This document shows positions 1 through 7,513 of a stretch of 64,000 bases of DNA, piece after piece (positions within the stretch are counted from its first letter, which is position 1; each line of letters opens with the position of its first letter). Source of the stretch: Flavobacteriaceae bacterium (lineage in GTDB: Bacteria > Bacteroidota > Bacteroidia > Flavobacteriales > Flavobacteriaceae). Location: the NCBI GenBank assembly GCA_028280265.1, contig JANQMD010000050.1, forward strand, positions 50,601-114,600. Reading direction: 5' to 3'. Under the pieces are notes generated by a model. The model was given only the letters and a program-made list of their open reading frames with translations. It made no database searches and was not told the origin of the DNA. The translations under genes were made by a program, and so were the position numbers.

Positions 1-850
1 TCACTTACTTGGTGGTAGATGCCGTATAAACCTCTCTTTAACACACTCCAAAAGTTTTCTATTGTATTAGTGTGTACACTTCCTTCTACATATATATTTA
101 AAGCGTGTTTTATACTATCATGTGTATAGTACTTTTTCAAGTGATTATATACTGGTGCTTCATCTGAATAGATAGTAGCACCTTTTGGAACGTGTTTAGA
201 GATAAATGCTCCCATATTGGATAACTCTGCATTGGGAACATACTTTAAAACTACATCACCATTTCTTTCAATGATTCCTACAACGGTTTTTTTAGGAACA
301 TAGGGTTTTCCCTCATTGGTCAAGTTTTTGTCCTTTAATGAACGTCTTTTACTAATGTGTTTGTTGCCTTCCTTTCCACCGATATAAGCCTCATCTACTT
401 CTACCATTTTATCTTCTCCTAACATTCTAGGTGATTTATCTTTTAGCATTTCTCTAATGCGGTGTAAAACAAACCATGCGCTTTTCTGTGTGATGCCTAA
501 TTGCTCACCTAATTGCACAGAACTAATACCTTTCTTACTTGTAGTAGCCAAATAAATAGAAGCAAACCATATTCTTAAAGGAATCTTAGAGTTTTGGAAG
601 ATTGTTCCTACCTTAACAGTAAACTTCTTATGACACTCCTTATTTGAACACTTGTAACCTCTGTTCGTTTTATAGGGCTTCTCAGCTCCACAATGTGGAC
701 ACGTAGGGTTTCCCTGCCATCTTAGATTCTCGTAATATTCGATACAAGTACTTTCCTCTCTGAAGTAGTCTAAAAGCTGTGGAAGTGATTTAAAGTTCAT
801 GGTTTCTGTGTTTTACACTTCAAAGATATAAAACATGTCCCAACAAACAC
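1..850 (-). mobile_element. Partial IS1595-type insertion sequence, truncated by the window edge
   Basis: The element is defined by the transposase gene that fills positions 3-800 on the minus strand and runs off the left edge. The outer end upstream of the transposase start is probably within about 832-857, where the minus strand reads GTGTTTGTTGGGACATGTT, but the partner terminal repeat lies outside the window, so the boundary is only a guess. Any target duplication cannot be seen. Confidence 0.6.
3..800 (-). CDS. IS1595 family transposase, 3' end cut by window edge
   Basis: An uninterrupted reading frame of 266 codons runs from an ATG at 798-800 to the window edge without a stop. The N-terminus carries a zinc ribbon (CPHCG near residue 35, CSNKEC near residue 53) as in ISXO2-like transposases. 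A helix-turn-helix-like segment follows (GEQLGITQKSAW). The DDE-type catalytic core shows VDEAYIGGKE, then YSDEAPVY, then HTNTIENFWSVLK, which is the D...D...N/E spacing of the IS1595 family. These enzymes cut and paste their own element. The gene looks intact as far as it is visible. The copy appears to be an accessory insertion next to the small orphan gene at 955. Family assignment is by motif only. Confidence 0.85.
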   Translation of the reverse strand, partial: MNFKSLPQLLDYFREESTCIEYYENLRWQGNPTCPHCGAEKPYKTNRGYKCSNKECHKKFTVKVGTIFQNSKIPLRIWFASIYLATTSKKGISSVQLGEQLGITQKSAWFVLHRIREMLKDKSPRMLGEDKMVEVDEAYIGGKEGNKHISKRRSLKDKNLTNEGKPYVPKKTVVGIIERNGDVVLKYVPNAELSNMGAFISKHVPKGATIYSDEAPVYNHLKKYYTHDSIKHALNIYVEGSVHTNTIENFWSVLKRGLYGIYHQVS

Positions 851-876
851 CTAATATATGTGTATTTTTATGTTAT

Positions 877-891
877 TTAGAGTCATTCTAA
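877..891. promoter_or_regulatory. Inverted repeat TTAGA-N5-TCTAA, possible iron-type operator
   Basis: TTAGA GTCAT TCTAA is a perfect 5+5 inverted repeat in the AT-rich gap between the transposase and the gene at 955. A second related copy lies at 927-944 and a third at 17501-17515. The shape resembles Fur-type boxes, but the identity of the binding protein is inference. Confidence 0.3.
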
Positions 892-926
892 TATTTTTAT
901 CGTAAAAAATTATTTTTTTAATGCTA

Positions 927-944
927 TTTAGAATAATATTTCTA
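927..944. promoter_or_regulatory. Second TTTAGAAT-type inverted repeat before the gene at 955
   Basis: TTTAGAATAATATTTCTA is an imperfect inverted repeat (TTAGA...TCTA) ending ten bases before the ATG at 955. It overlaps where a promoter for that gene would be expected, so a bound protein would probably repress it. It is similar to 877-891 and to the sequence upstream of sdhC. Confidence 0.3.
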
Positions 945-954
945 TCTTTATCAC

Positions 955-1461
955 ATGGATTTATTGCAAAGCTTATTAAATGAGAAAGAGATGCTTCTAA
1001 GAAGGCTTCAAGATATTGATGCTACTCTCATGAAGCTTCAAAATAGTGAGCAATTAAATCCAAATGAAGTAGGCCTTGAATTAAAGAATCACAATGCTAT
1101 ATCAGAAGTGTATAATGAAATAGATTCTAAAAAAGGTTTCCCAATCAAATTGAAGAAAGCCGCCAAACTTCGTTGGTTATTTAAAAATGTGTTTACCCAG
1201 GGGTTAAGGTTTCAAGAAATACAAGATGTTTTTAATGATTATAATGGCTTAGATGCTTATGGTAGAGAGGTTAGACTAGAATCTACTGTTCGTGTACTTA
1301 AATCTAAAGGTGATATTAAAGCTGTTAAATATAATAACTCAAATAAGCTGAGTTTTTGGGGCCTTTCTGAATGGATAGAAGGTGATGATTTTAAAGATGA
1401 GTATAAACCTAAAGATGAGTTTTTACCCACTTTAATTGAAAGTAGAGAAGTGATTGGATGA
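955..1461 (+). CDS. Hypothetical protein, N-terminal coiled coil and winged-helix-like C-terminus
   Basis: A 168-residue soluble protein with no family that I recognise. Residues 1-35 are rich in L, E and K with heptad spacing (LLNEKEMLLRRLQDIDATL), suggesting a short coiled coil for dimerisation. Residues 60-145 are basic and look like a small helical DNA-binding fold of winged-helix type (KLRWLFKNVFTQGLRFQEIQ, then TVRVLKSKGDIKAVKYNNS, a typical wing-like strand pattern). No signal peptide or membrane segment is present. It lies alone between an insertion sequence and the structured RNA locus, and two TTTAGAAT-type inverted repeats sit just before its ATG. A regulatory role is inference from fold impression only. 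Confidence 0.65.
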   Translation: MDLLQSLLNEKEMLLRRLQDIDATLMKLQNSEQLNPNEVGLELKNHNAISEVYNEIDSKKGFPIKLKKAAKLRWLFKNVFTQGLRFQEIQDVFNDYNGLDAYGREVRLESTVRVLKSKGDIKAVKYNNSNKLSFWGLSEWIEGDDFKDEYKPKDEFLPTLIESREVIG

Positions 1462-1529
1462 TATTTAAGATTTGACAGATTCACCGAGAAAAAGGTGTAG
1501 TATAATCAAGTTTTAGCTATAAGAGATTT

Positions 1530-1559
1530 TTTGATAACAAAAAAATTGAACTAATTTTG
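1530..1559 (+). promoter_or_regulatory. Bacteroidota-type promoter, TTTG-N18-TAATTTTG
   Basis: TTTG at 1530-1533 and TAATTTTG at 1552-1559 match the Bacteroidota primary sigma consensus (TTTG, about 19 bases, TAnnTTTG). No protein gene follows within 400 bases, so transcription from here would enter the structured region at 1600-1850. The match is good but such AT-rich motifs also occur by chance. Confidence 0.4.
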
Positions 1560-1608
1560 AGTTAAAGTATTGACTTTTCGAAAAAGTGTAGTACTATTTA
1601 AATAAATA

Positions 1609-1632
1609 AAAAAGCACCCTTAAAGAGTGCTG
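1609..1632 (-). terminator. Rho-independent terminator (minus strand)
   Basis: On the minus strand the stem AGCACTC / GGGTGCT closes a five-base loop and is followed by TTTTTTATTTATTT. No minus-strand protein gene lies between here and the RadC-like gene that ends at 2189 behind a plus-strand gene, so the RNA it stops probably starts within 1640-1900. Confidence 0.6.
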
Positions 1633-1815
1633 TAAATTATCAAAGTTCCGAAGGTTCGAAGGCGGTCTCATTAGCCGTTCTTAGATCGAGTTTAGTAGGC
1701 TCAACTTCGGTATTTCATGGTGACCTGATGACCTGTCAACATATACAGGTTGCAAGTTAAATTGGGCTTTCCCTCATTAAGAAATGACCTAAACAAACCA
1801 ACAGGTTGCCATTTT

Positions 1816-1849
1816 AAAAAACGTCGATGTTCGTAGCATCGGCGTTTTT
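1816..1849 (+). terminator. Rho-independent terminator, usable in both directions
   Basis: AAAAACGTCGATG pairs with CATCGGCGTTTTT around a seven-base loop, with one G-T wobble. T runs follow on both strands. It would stop plus-strand transcripts from the gene at 955 or from the RNA locus. Confidence 0.65.
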
Positions 1850-1962
1850 CGTTATAACAAATCTAGGAAAATTATTCCATATATTTACTCAGAATCAAAT
1901 AAAAATACGAAATAAGGTGTTTAATTCGTATTTTTTACTAAATAAAGCCTTATATCGTAATT

Positions 1963-2202
1963 ATGAATGCAAAAGTAAAAGTACTCTTTCTTGCAGTAAA
2001 TAAAGAAAGGGTGGTTTGTGTTTCTACAAATTTGACTGATTTTTTACGGAAAATGAAAGTTATTGAACCAACTATCAAAGGAAACTCTCACTATGAAAAG
2101 AAGTTTAAAAAACAAGATTTAATAACGTTCATAAATATAGAAACTGGCGAAAAGTATAATTTTCAAAAGATAATTAACTCAAAAACTATCAAGAAACCTT
2201 AA
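1963..2202 (+). CDS. Small hypothetical protein (79 aa)
   Basis: A short basic protein (many K, few acidic residues) with no recognised family. Residues 6-25 form a plausible beta-alpha start (VKVLFLAVNKERVVCVSTNL). The C-terminal half reads QDLITFINIETGEKYNF, resembling a small beta-rich protein. There is no signal peptide. The 3' end overlaps the convergent RadC-like gene by 14 bases. The ATG is preceded by AT-rich sequence without an obvious ribosome-binding site, as is normal in Bacteroidota. Coding is supported only by an open frame with plausible composition. Confidence 0.5.
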   Translation: MNAKVKVLFLAVNKERVVCVSTNLTDFLRKMKVIEPTIKGNSHYEKKFKKQDLITFINIETGEKYNFQKIINSKTIKKP

Positions 2203-2620
2203 AATTACCTGATTTTAAAATACTGGTATAATCTTTAGATTCACAAATAATAATATGGTCTAAGACTTCTATTTTCAAAGTTTTTGCGCCTAACATTATG
2301 GTTTTAGTTAGTTCGTAATCTGCTACACTAGGTTCTAAATTTCCAGAGGGGTGGTTATGACAAAGAATGATCTTTTTACACTTTTTAGCAACTGCGAAAT
2401 TGAACACTTCTACAGGGTCTACATTGTTTTTGTTTAAAGTTCCAATGGTGAGAAGCTCGATATACTCAATATCATTACTGGTACTTAACCCTATAGACCA
2501 AAAATATTCCTTCTTTCTGTGAAGTCTGTTTTGTCTCAGTAAAATACGTCTCATTATCCTAGCAATATCACTAGAATTAGCAATCCTTAAATTTTCGTCT
2601 TTAGGCGGTCGTACGTTCAT
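2189..2620 (-). CDS. RadC-like JAB domain protein
   Basis: A 143-residue protein of the RadC/UPF0758 group with the JAMM metal-binding signature HNHPSG followed by a downstream Asp (SVADYE). It matches the short, plasmid- and island-associated Bacteroidota version that consists of the JAB domain alone and lacks the N-terminal helix-hairpin-helix of chromosomal RadC. The start was set at ATG 2618-2620 because MNVRPPKDENLR aligns with the usual family start; an open frame continues upstream to 2701 but would overlap the opposite-strand gene region. The role of these proteins is not settled; JAMM domains are usually isopeptidases or metalloproteases, and RadC itself is not proven to act in repair. 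The gene is often found near mobile DNA, which fits the neighbourhood. Confidence 0.85.
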   Translation of the reverse strand: MNVRPPKDENLRIANSSDIARIMRRILLRQNRLHRKKEYFWSIGLSTSNDIEYIELLTIGTLNKNNVDPVEVFNFAVAKKCKKIILCHNHPSGNLEPSVADYELTKTIMLGAKTLKIEVLDHIIICESKDYTSILKSGNFKVS

Positions 2621-2762
2621 CAATTTTTCTTTCAACCAAAGATAGAATTTTTCTAGCATCCTTTTATTATGTTTATATTTAATGCGAGTAGTTAATCGCA
2701 TTATTAATCATTTAAGTAGAGGTTTCTTGTCCCATTTGGTATATAGTTGCCTCTTTGTAGGC

Positions 2763-3287
2763 ATGAAAGAATTCAGCATTGACAAGGCTCTAGAAGTTTT
2801 AAGGCAGACACCTACAACTCTGAGCAATTTTTTAGAGAATCTATCGGATGATTGGATTTATGTCAATGAAGGTCCAGAAACATGGTCTGCGTACGACATC
2901 ATTGGCCACTTAATTCATGGAGAAAAAACAGATTGGATTCCGAGATTGAATAAAATCTTAAAAGAGACGAATAAGAACTTTGAATCGTTTGATCGCTTTG
3001 CTCAGTTTGAAAACTCGAAAGGGAAAAGCTTATTAACGCTTTTGACTGAATTCAACAATTTAAGGATACAAAACCTTGAATATTTGATCTCTTTAAATCT
3101 TACAGATTCTGATTTGGAACAAAGGGGAATCCATCCAGAGTTTGGTCAAGTAAGTGCAAAGCAGTTATTGGCGACTTGGGTGACACACGATTTAGGGCAC
3201 ATTGCTCAAATAGCTCGGGTCTTAGCCAAACAATACAAAAATGAAGTGGGTCCTTGGACAGCTTATATTTCAATTCTTAATTCATAA
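2763..3287 (+). CDS. DinB family (DUF664-like) four-helix protein
   Basis: A 174-residue protein of the DinB/YfiT superfamily of four-helix-bundle, metal-binding enzymes; members include bacillithiol-dependent transferases. Two conserved histidine sites are visible: IIGHLIHGE near residue 46 and THDLGHIAQ near residue 142, which together form the usual three-His metal site. The family WSAYDIIGH signature is present. The start is ATG 2763; the frame is open for 27 more codons upstream but that part reads as low-quality sequence. The GNAT gene follows after 28 bases, so the two may be co-transcribed. The substrate is unknown. Confidence 0.8.
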   Translation: MKEFSIDKALEVLRQTPTTLSNFLENLSDDWIYVNEGPETWSAYDIIGHLIHGEKTDWIPRLNKILKETNKNFESFDRFAQFENSKGKSLLTLLTEFNNLRIQNLEYLISLNLTDSDLEQRGIHPEFGQVSAKQLLATWVTHDLGHIAQIARVLAKQYKNEVGPWTAYISILNS

Positions 3288-3300
3288 AACCAACGAGCGA

Positions 3301-3320
3301 CTAAAATTTAAATGTGTGAA
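3301..3320 (+). repeat. Leader sequence shared with the M28 peptidase gene
   Basis: CTAAAATTTAAATGTGTGAA matches 4942-4961 at 19 of 20 bases, and in both places the GTG within it is the likely start codon. This may be a shared translation-initiation leader or a short duplicated sequence. Confidence 0.4.
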
Positions 3321-3855
3321 ATTTTACTTAGAAACTAAACGATTGATTTTAAGAGAAGTATTGGAGTCTGATGTAAACGGAATGTTTGAGCTAGATTCCA
3401 ATGCTAAAGTACATCGATATTTAGGAAATAACACTATCAAAACTTTAGAGCAAGCAAAAGAAATCATTGGTTTTATACGATTGCAATACAAAGAAAGAGG
3501 TATTGGTCGTTTTGCAGCTATTGAAAAAAGCTCTGGTGATTTTATTGGATGGTCGGGATTAAAATTAAACTCAGGAAAAAAGGAGGAATTAAACGGGCTC
3601 TCAGAATTTATAGATATTGGCTATCGATTCATCCCAAAATATTGGGGAAAAGGCTATGCAACTGAGTCCTCAGTAGCAATGTTGCAGTTTGGTTTTGAGA
3701 CGATGAATTACGATACAATTTATGGGGCAGCAGAGGTTGAAAATATAGCTTCTAATAAAGTTTTAAAAAAAATAGGACAGCAATTCAAGAACGAATTTCT
3801 CTATGAGAATATAAAGTGTCATTGGTACGAATTAAAAAAAGAAAACTATGGATAA
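3316..3855 (+). CDS. GNAT N-acetyltransferase, RimJ/RimL type
   Basis: A 179-residue Acetyltransf_3-type enzyme that would transfer an acetyl group from acetyl-CoA to an amine, such as a protein N-terminus or small molecule. The family N-terminus LETKRLILREV is at residues 5-15. The acetyl-CoA-binding region is seen as YWGKGYATESSVAML, near residue 108, and the family NIASNKVLKKIG motif is near residue 148. The start is set at GTG 3316 because the conserved N-terminus begins directly after it; the frame remains open upstream into the previous gene. The next gene overlaps its end by 8 bases, so translation is coupled. The substrate is unknown. Confidence 0.85.
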   Translation: MKFYLETKRLILREVLESDVNGMFELDSNAKVHRYLGNNTIKTLEQAKEIIGFIRLQYKERGIGRFAAIEKSSGDFIGWSGLKLNSGKKEELNGLSEFIDIGYRFIPKYWGKGYATESSVAMLQFGFETMNYDTIYGAAEVENIASNKVLKKIGQQFKNEFLYENIKCHWYELKKENYG

Positions 3856-4201
3856 AAGACAATGTTTGGAATGTGGTGAAACTGTAAGAGGTAGAGTAGA
3901 TAAGAAATTTTGCTCCGATTATTGCCGAAATTCTTACAATAACAAGGTGAACAAGGACAGTAAAAATCTCATTCGAAATATCAATAACCGTTTAAGAAAG
4001 AATTATAAAATCTTATCAGAATTAAATACTTCTGGTAAAACAAAAGTATCAAGAACTAGATTGTACGATCGTGGTTTCGATTTTCAACTGTTTACCTCTA
4101 TTTACAAAACAAAGACAGGTAATATTTACTTTTATGTATACGACCAAGGCTATCTAGCATTGGAAAATGAGATCTATTTACTGATCAAAAGGGAAATATA
4201 A
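3848..4201 (+). CDS. Small zinc-ribbon protein
   Basis: A 117-residue basic protein. The N-terminus has four cysteines in a zinc-finger arrangement (CLEC at 6-9 and FCSDYC at about 22-27). The rest is a conserved-looking alpha/beta part (RLRKNYKILSELN, then SRTRLYDRGFDFQLFTSIY). I know this as a widespread uncharacterised flavobacterial protein and do not know its function. The ATG lies within the last codons of the GNAT gene, so the two are translationally coupled. Nucleic-acid binding is possible from the zinc ribbon and basic charge. Confidence 0.75.
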   Translation: MDKRQCLECGETVRGRVDKKFCSDYCRNSYNNKVNKDSKNLIRNINNRLRKNYKILSELNTSGKTKVSRTRLYDRGFDFQLFTSIYKTKTGNIYFYVYDQGYLALENEIYLLIKREI

Positions 4202-4215
4202 AATAGAGAAAGTTA

Positions 4216-4683
4216 TTATTTCCAGCGATTCCCTTTTACTTTTAGAGCGGCCTTTAGAATATCTTTCTGGCTAATTTGACCCACTAATTTTCCGTTTTCA
4301 ATAATTGGAAAACGTCTCCTTTTTGAGCTGATAAATTTATTGGCAGCATCAAAAATATTCATGTTTTTATCGATGGTCTCTACATTCGAAACCATGTTCT
4401 TTTCCACCGTATGATTATTGTCTAAAGGCATATTATAATATTTACTTTCAGAGATATGCTTCATACAATCACCTTCAGAAATAATCCCTATCAACTCATC
4501 ATTCTCATTCACAACAGGTCCTCCTGATATTCGATGTTTGATTAATGTTTCTATGACCTCTTCAATCGATTGATTAGGACGAAATGTAACGAGTTTCGTA
4601 GTCATATAATCTCCCACTAAAATTTGGTCTACAGGTGCAGAAATATTCTTATCTCTCTTACCTTGAAAATTGATAATCCCCAT
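4216..4683 (-). CDS. CBS domain pair protein
   Basis: A 155-residue protein made almost entirely of two CBS domains (about 25-80 and 92-148). Each has the typical sequence: GDYMTTKLVTFRPNQSIEE then SGGPVVNENDELIGIIS, and VSNVETIDKNMNIFDAA then RRFPIIENGKLVGQISQKDIL. CBS pairs bind adenine nucleotides and act as energy or ionic sensors. There is no attached enzyme or transporter domain, so it probably acts on a partner encoded elsewhere. It converges with the zinc-ribbon gene, with a 14-base gap. Confidence 0.85.
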   Translation of the reverse strand: MGIINFQGKRDKNISAPVDQILVGDYMTTKLVTFRPNQSIEEVIETLIKHRISGGPVVNENDELIGIISEGDCMKHISESKYYNMPLDNNHTVEKNMVSNVETIDKNMNIFDAANKFISSKRRRFPIIENGKLVGQISQKDILKAALKVKGNRWK

Positions 4684-4846
4684 GTCTTTCCTTTTTTGAT
4701 TTCTTTAAAGTTACTGATTTTTAAATATTTACAACAAAAACATGATAAAAATTTTATTTACTATTTTTATGAAATTGATCTATTTACATGAAACGAAGAT
4801 TAATAAATTTTTAAAAATACATTTGCAAAAAAGAATATTTAGGTTT

Positions 4847-4867
4847 CCTGCCTGCCAGCAAGGCAGG
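4847..4867. repeat. REP-like palindrome
   Basis: CCTGCCT GCCAGCA AGGCAGG is a perfect 7-base inverted repeat with a 7-base loop. It belongs to the same CCTGCC/GGCAGG class as the paired elements between hutU and hutI. It lies in the 273-base gap before the M28 peptidase gene. Confidence 0.6.
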
Positions 4868-4956
4868 TTTAATGAGAGAATGAGTGTATCAATTGATTTG
4901 TCACGTTCTCAATTTTATATTGCTATTAAGTCAATCTAATACTAAAATTTAAACGT

Positions 4957-7257
4957 GTGAAAAAATACACTTCTCTTATTTCATTTTTCATTCTCATTCT
5001 AGCTTCTCTATGGGGGTTTTTAGATCAAAAACCAGTGACGATTCCAGAGGCAAAATCGAATTCAGACTTCTCTATGGAAAATGCCCTTGGTCACTTAAAA
5101 AACATCAGTCAAGAAGTACATCATGTAGGGACTCTAGGGCACAAAAAAGTGCAAAACTATTTGGTTTCTGAACTAGAGAAATTAGGACTAGAAACCACGA
5201 TTCAGACACAAACCGTGGTGAATAAAAAATGGTTTGCTGCTACAACTATAGAAAACATTATTACTCGAATAAAAGGGACAGGAAACGGAAAAGCGTTGTT
5301 GCTTCTGTCTCACTACGATTCCAATCCAAATTTAGCGATAGGAGCAAGTGATGCAGGATCTGGGGTAGTTACTATTTTAGAAGGTATTCGTGCATTTTTA
5401 GCAAAAGGAAAGCAGCCTAAGAACGACATTATTATTGTCTTTTCCGATGCCGAAGAATTAGGACTTCTGGGAGCAAATGCTTTTGTAGATTATCATCCTT
5501 GGATAAAAGATGTTGGATTGGTTCTGAACTTTGAGGCGAGAGGGAGCGGAGGGCCTAGCTATATGTTGATGGAAACCAATGGAAAAAACAAGAAGATGAT
5601 TGCCGAGTTTTTAAAGGCCAAACCAAATTATCCCGTTTCCAATTCGCTGTTATATAGTATCTACAAAATACTTCCAAATGACACTGATTTAACTGTTTTT
5701 AGAGAAAACAGAAATATCAATGGGTTTAATTTTGCTTTTATTGGAGATCATTTCGATTATCATACACTGCAAGATACTTATGAGAGGCTAGACAGAACTA
5801 CTTTAGCGCATCAGGCAGATTATTTGATGTCCTGCTTGAACTATTTTGCGTATTCAGACATCAGTAATCTGAACAGTGATGTGGACCATGTGTATGTAAA
5901 TTTTCCCTTTTTAAAAATAATTAGGTATCCATTCTCTTGGGTGACACCTTCTGTCATTGTTGGTTTTGTTCTTCTGATTGTTTTTGTTTTCCTTGGAATA
6001 GGAATGAACAAGTTGCAACTCAATCAAATTTTGAAGGGTTTTTTCCCATCAATTCTTTCCATCGCAACCTGTGGAGGTGCTTCTTTTTTATTGTGGAAGG
6101 CCTTACTACTTATTCACTCCAGATACAATGATATCCTACATGGATTTACCTACAATGGTTATTGGTACATTATCGCTTTTGCCTGTCTAAATCTTTGGCT
6201 ACTATACCTTATTTACAAACCTTTTACAAAAAAGGAGAATGTCATGAGTTTGTTTATAGCTCCGATTTTTATATGGTTGGTTGTGAATGCGGTTATTCCT
6301 GAAAATTTCAAAGGAGCTGGATTTTTAATGATCCCAGTTTTTATAGCTGAAATAATTTTGATGATTTCCTTATTTGTAGGCTCAAATAAAAAATCAAAAA
6401 CAATTCTTTATGCAATCCTATCTATTCCTAGTGTTTACATTTTAGCACCTATTTTCAAAATGTTTGCTGTAGGATTGGGCTTAAAAGTATTGTTTATTAG
6501 TGCCATTGTATTGGCACTTTTATTCGGATTGTTAATTCCAGTAATCAATCTTACGAAAACGAGAAAAGCATTTTCTAAACTGGCCTTTTTGTTAACCATT
6601 GTATTCTTTGCGATTGCAACATACAACTCTGGCTTTTCTGAGGAGAATAAGTATCCTAACAGTTTGGTATATATTCAAAACATTCAGGACTCCACAGCAT
6701 TTTGGGGAACCTATAACAAAGTTTTAGACTCGTATGTGAAGCAAAAACTAGGGGAAAATCCAACATCAGGAGGGATTGCCTCAGTGAGTATCACTAGTAA
6801 ATACAATACGCAGTTTAGTTTTCATAAAAAAGCAGATGAACTTGTGCCGATAGCCACTTCAAAAATTGAAATACAAAAAGATACATTAATCAATGACAAA
6901 AGAGTTGTAGATATTGTCTTCACTCCTCAAAAAAAGATACGAAAGTTAGAATTTGTAGCTACTGACTCAATTCAATTTTACAATCTTACAGTAAATGGAA
7001 TTCCAGTGAATGATGGAAAGACCTATAAACCCAAAAGACATTCTTTTTTAATCTATCATTTTGGAAATCAAGATAGTATTCTCAAGCTTCAAATGACTAT
7101 TGAAAAGGATTTTAATCCTGAAATCATTGTCAATGAAGTTTCAGATGATCTTTTAAAGACACCTGCTTTTTCTATTCAACCTAGGACAAAAGAGATGATG
7201 ACAATGCCGTTTGTAACAAACGATGCGATTATTAGCACACGAAAGATAAAGCTATAA
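4957..7257 (+). CDS. M28 family membrane metallopeptidase
   Basis: A 766-residue integral membrane zinc peptidase resembling the ER aminopeptidase group of family M28. Residues 1-25 form a signal anchor. The peptidase domain (about 40-300) shows LLLSHYDSNP (first zinc His and general base Asp), GASDAGSG (bridging Asp), FSDAEELGLLGA (catalytic Glu pair), NFEARGSGG and HFDYHTLQD (last zinc ligand). Several hydrophobic helices follow (about 320-560), then a C-terminal periplasmic domain of about 200 residues. It probably trims peptides in the periplasm. The start codon is GTG, with a leader nearly identical to that of the GNAT gene at 3316. The gene stands alone. Confidence 0.9.
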   Translation: MKKYTSLISFFILILASLWGFLDQKPVTIPEAKSNSDFSMENALGHLKNISQEVHHVGTLGHKKVQNYLVSELEKLGLETTIQTQTVVNKKWFAATTIENIITRIKGTGNGKALLLLSHYDSNPNLAIGASDAGSGVVTILEGIRAFLAKGKQPKNDIIIVFSDAEELGLLGANAFVDYHPWIKDVGLVLNFEARGSGGPSYMLMETNGKNKKMIAEFLKAKPNYPVSNSLLYSIYKILPNDTDLTVFRENRNINGFNFAFIGDHFDYHTLQDTYERLDRTTLAHQADYLMSCLNYFAYSDISNLNSDVDHVYVNFPFLKIIRYPFSWVTPSVIVGFVLLIVFVFLGIGMNKLQLNQILKGFFPSILSIATCGGASFLLWKALLLIHSRYNDILHGFTYNGYWYIIAFACLNLWLLYLIYKPFTKKENVMSLFIAPIFIWLVVNAVIPENFKGAGFLMIPVFIAEIILMISLFVGSNKKSKTILYAILSIPSVYILAPIFKMFAVGLGLKVLFISAIVLALLFGLLIPVINLTKTRKAFSKLAFLLTIVFFAIATYNSGFSEENKYPNSLVYIQNIQDSTAFWGTYNKVLDSYVKQKLGENPTSGGIASVSITSKYNTQFSFHKKADELVPIATSKIEIQKDTLINDKRVVDIVFTPQKKIRKLEFVATDSIQFYNLTVNGIPVNDGKTYKPKRHSFLIYHFGNQDSILKLQMTIEKDFNPEIIVNEVSDDLLKTPAFSIQPRTKEMMTMPFVTNDAIISTRKIKL

Positions 7258-7270
7258 TTGAAAAAGAATT

Positions 7271-7291
7271 CCTCAATACGAGGCATTGAGG
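7271..7291. repeat. Palindrome after the M28 peptidase gene
   Basis: CCTCAAT ACGAGGC ATTGAGG is a perfect 7-base inverted repeat 14 bases after the peptidase stop. It has no T-run on the plus strand, so terminator function is doubtful. Confidence 0.4.
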
Positions 7292-7304
7292 TTTCCCATG
7301 AAAA

Positions 7305-7429
7305 TGTCATTTCGAACTGGCGATTGAGCATCTCGGTAAACTCGATACAGGCTCAAGTCGAAATCAAAAGGAGAAATCTATTGAAATTCAGATGTCTCGT
7401 CGCTCGTTCCTCACTCTGTCGACATGACA
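7305..7429. repeat. Long REP-like intergenic element
   Basis: The stretch is bounded by GTCATTTCGA at 7306-7315 and TCGACATGAC at 7419-7428, which are imperfect inverted copies. Inside are GAGAAATCT and CGTCGCTCGTTCCTCACTC, phrases that recur in intergenic repeats of many Flavobacteriaceae. It is not coding although a frame is open across it. Confidence 0.55.
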
Positions 7430-7513
7430 CTTCTTTTGAAAATCAATAATTTAAGCAATGTTTAGTAAAATAAAAAGCTCGTGTCTAATTGAGTGTAAAT
7501 AAAATTGTTTTAC

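Larger units (their letters stand above)
1605..1865. ncRNA. Structured non-coding RNA locus, strand uncertain
   Basis: This protein-free stretch has many nested complementary segments. CCGAAG at 1648-1653 pairs with CTTCGG at 1705-1710 and encloses two small hairpins (GGC...GCC near 1661-1675; GAG...CTC near 1688-1702), giving a three-way junction. ACCTGT at 1731-1736 pairs perfectly with ACAGGT at 1745-1750. AAATG and CCT near 1782-1790 pair with AGG and CATTT near 1803-1815. The motifs GACCT and ACAGGTTGC are each repeated, giving two tandem related hairpins. A strong minus-strand terminator (1609-1632) and a terminator usable in both directions (1816-1849) bound the region. A candidate plus promoter is at 1530-1559; TAGATTTG reads on the minus strand at 1858-1865. 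It does not match tmRNA, RNase P, SRP or 5S signatures that I know. Confidence 0.5.

Noticed and set aside
1640..1815. tmRNA, RNase P RNA, SRP RNA or 5S rRNA
   Set aside because: GAGGGAAAG, GGTTCGAA and CCGAAGTT-like pieces recall these RNAs, but the defining conserved blocks and 3' CCA are missing and the order is wrong.
2621..2701. N-terminal extension of the RadC-like gene
   Set aside because: The related Bacteroidota proteins start at MNV...; the extra 27 residues do not resemble the family.
4742..4939. Open frame of 65 codons before the M28 peptidase gene
   Set aside because: It runs through a REP-like palindrome, has a non-protein-like composition and no family features; treated as non-coding.
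7258..7449. Open frame of 63 codons after the M28 peptidase gene
   Set aside because: It begins with a TTG directly after the stop codon and crosses a palindrome and a long REP-like element; no protein signal.
7450..7513. Terminator for pyk
   Set aside because: Only a weak AT-rich stem without a stable core could be drawn.
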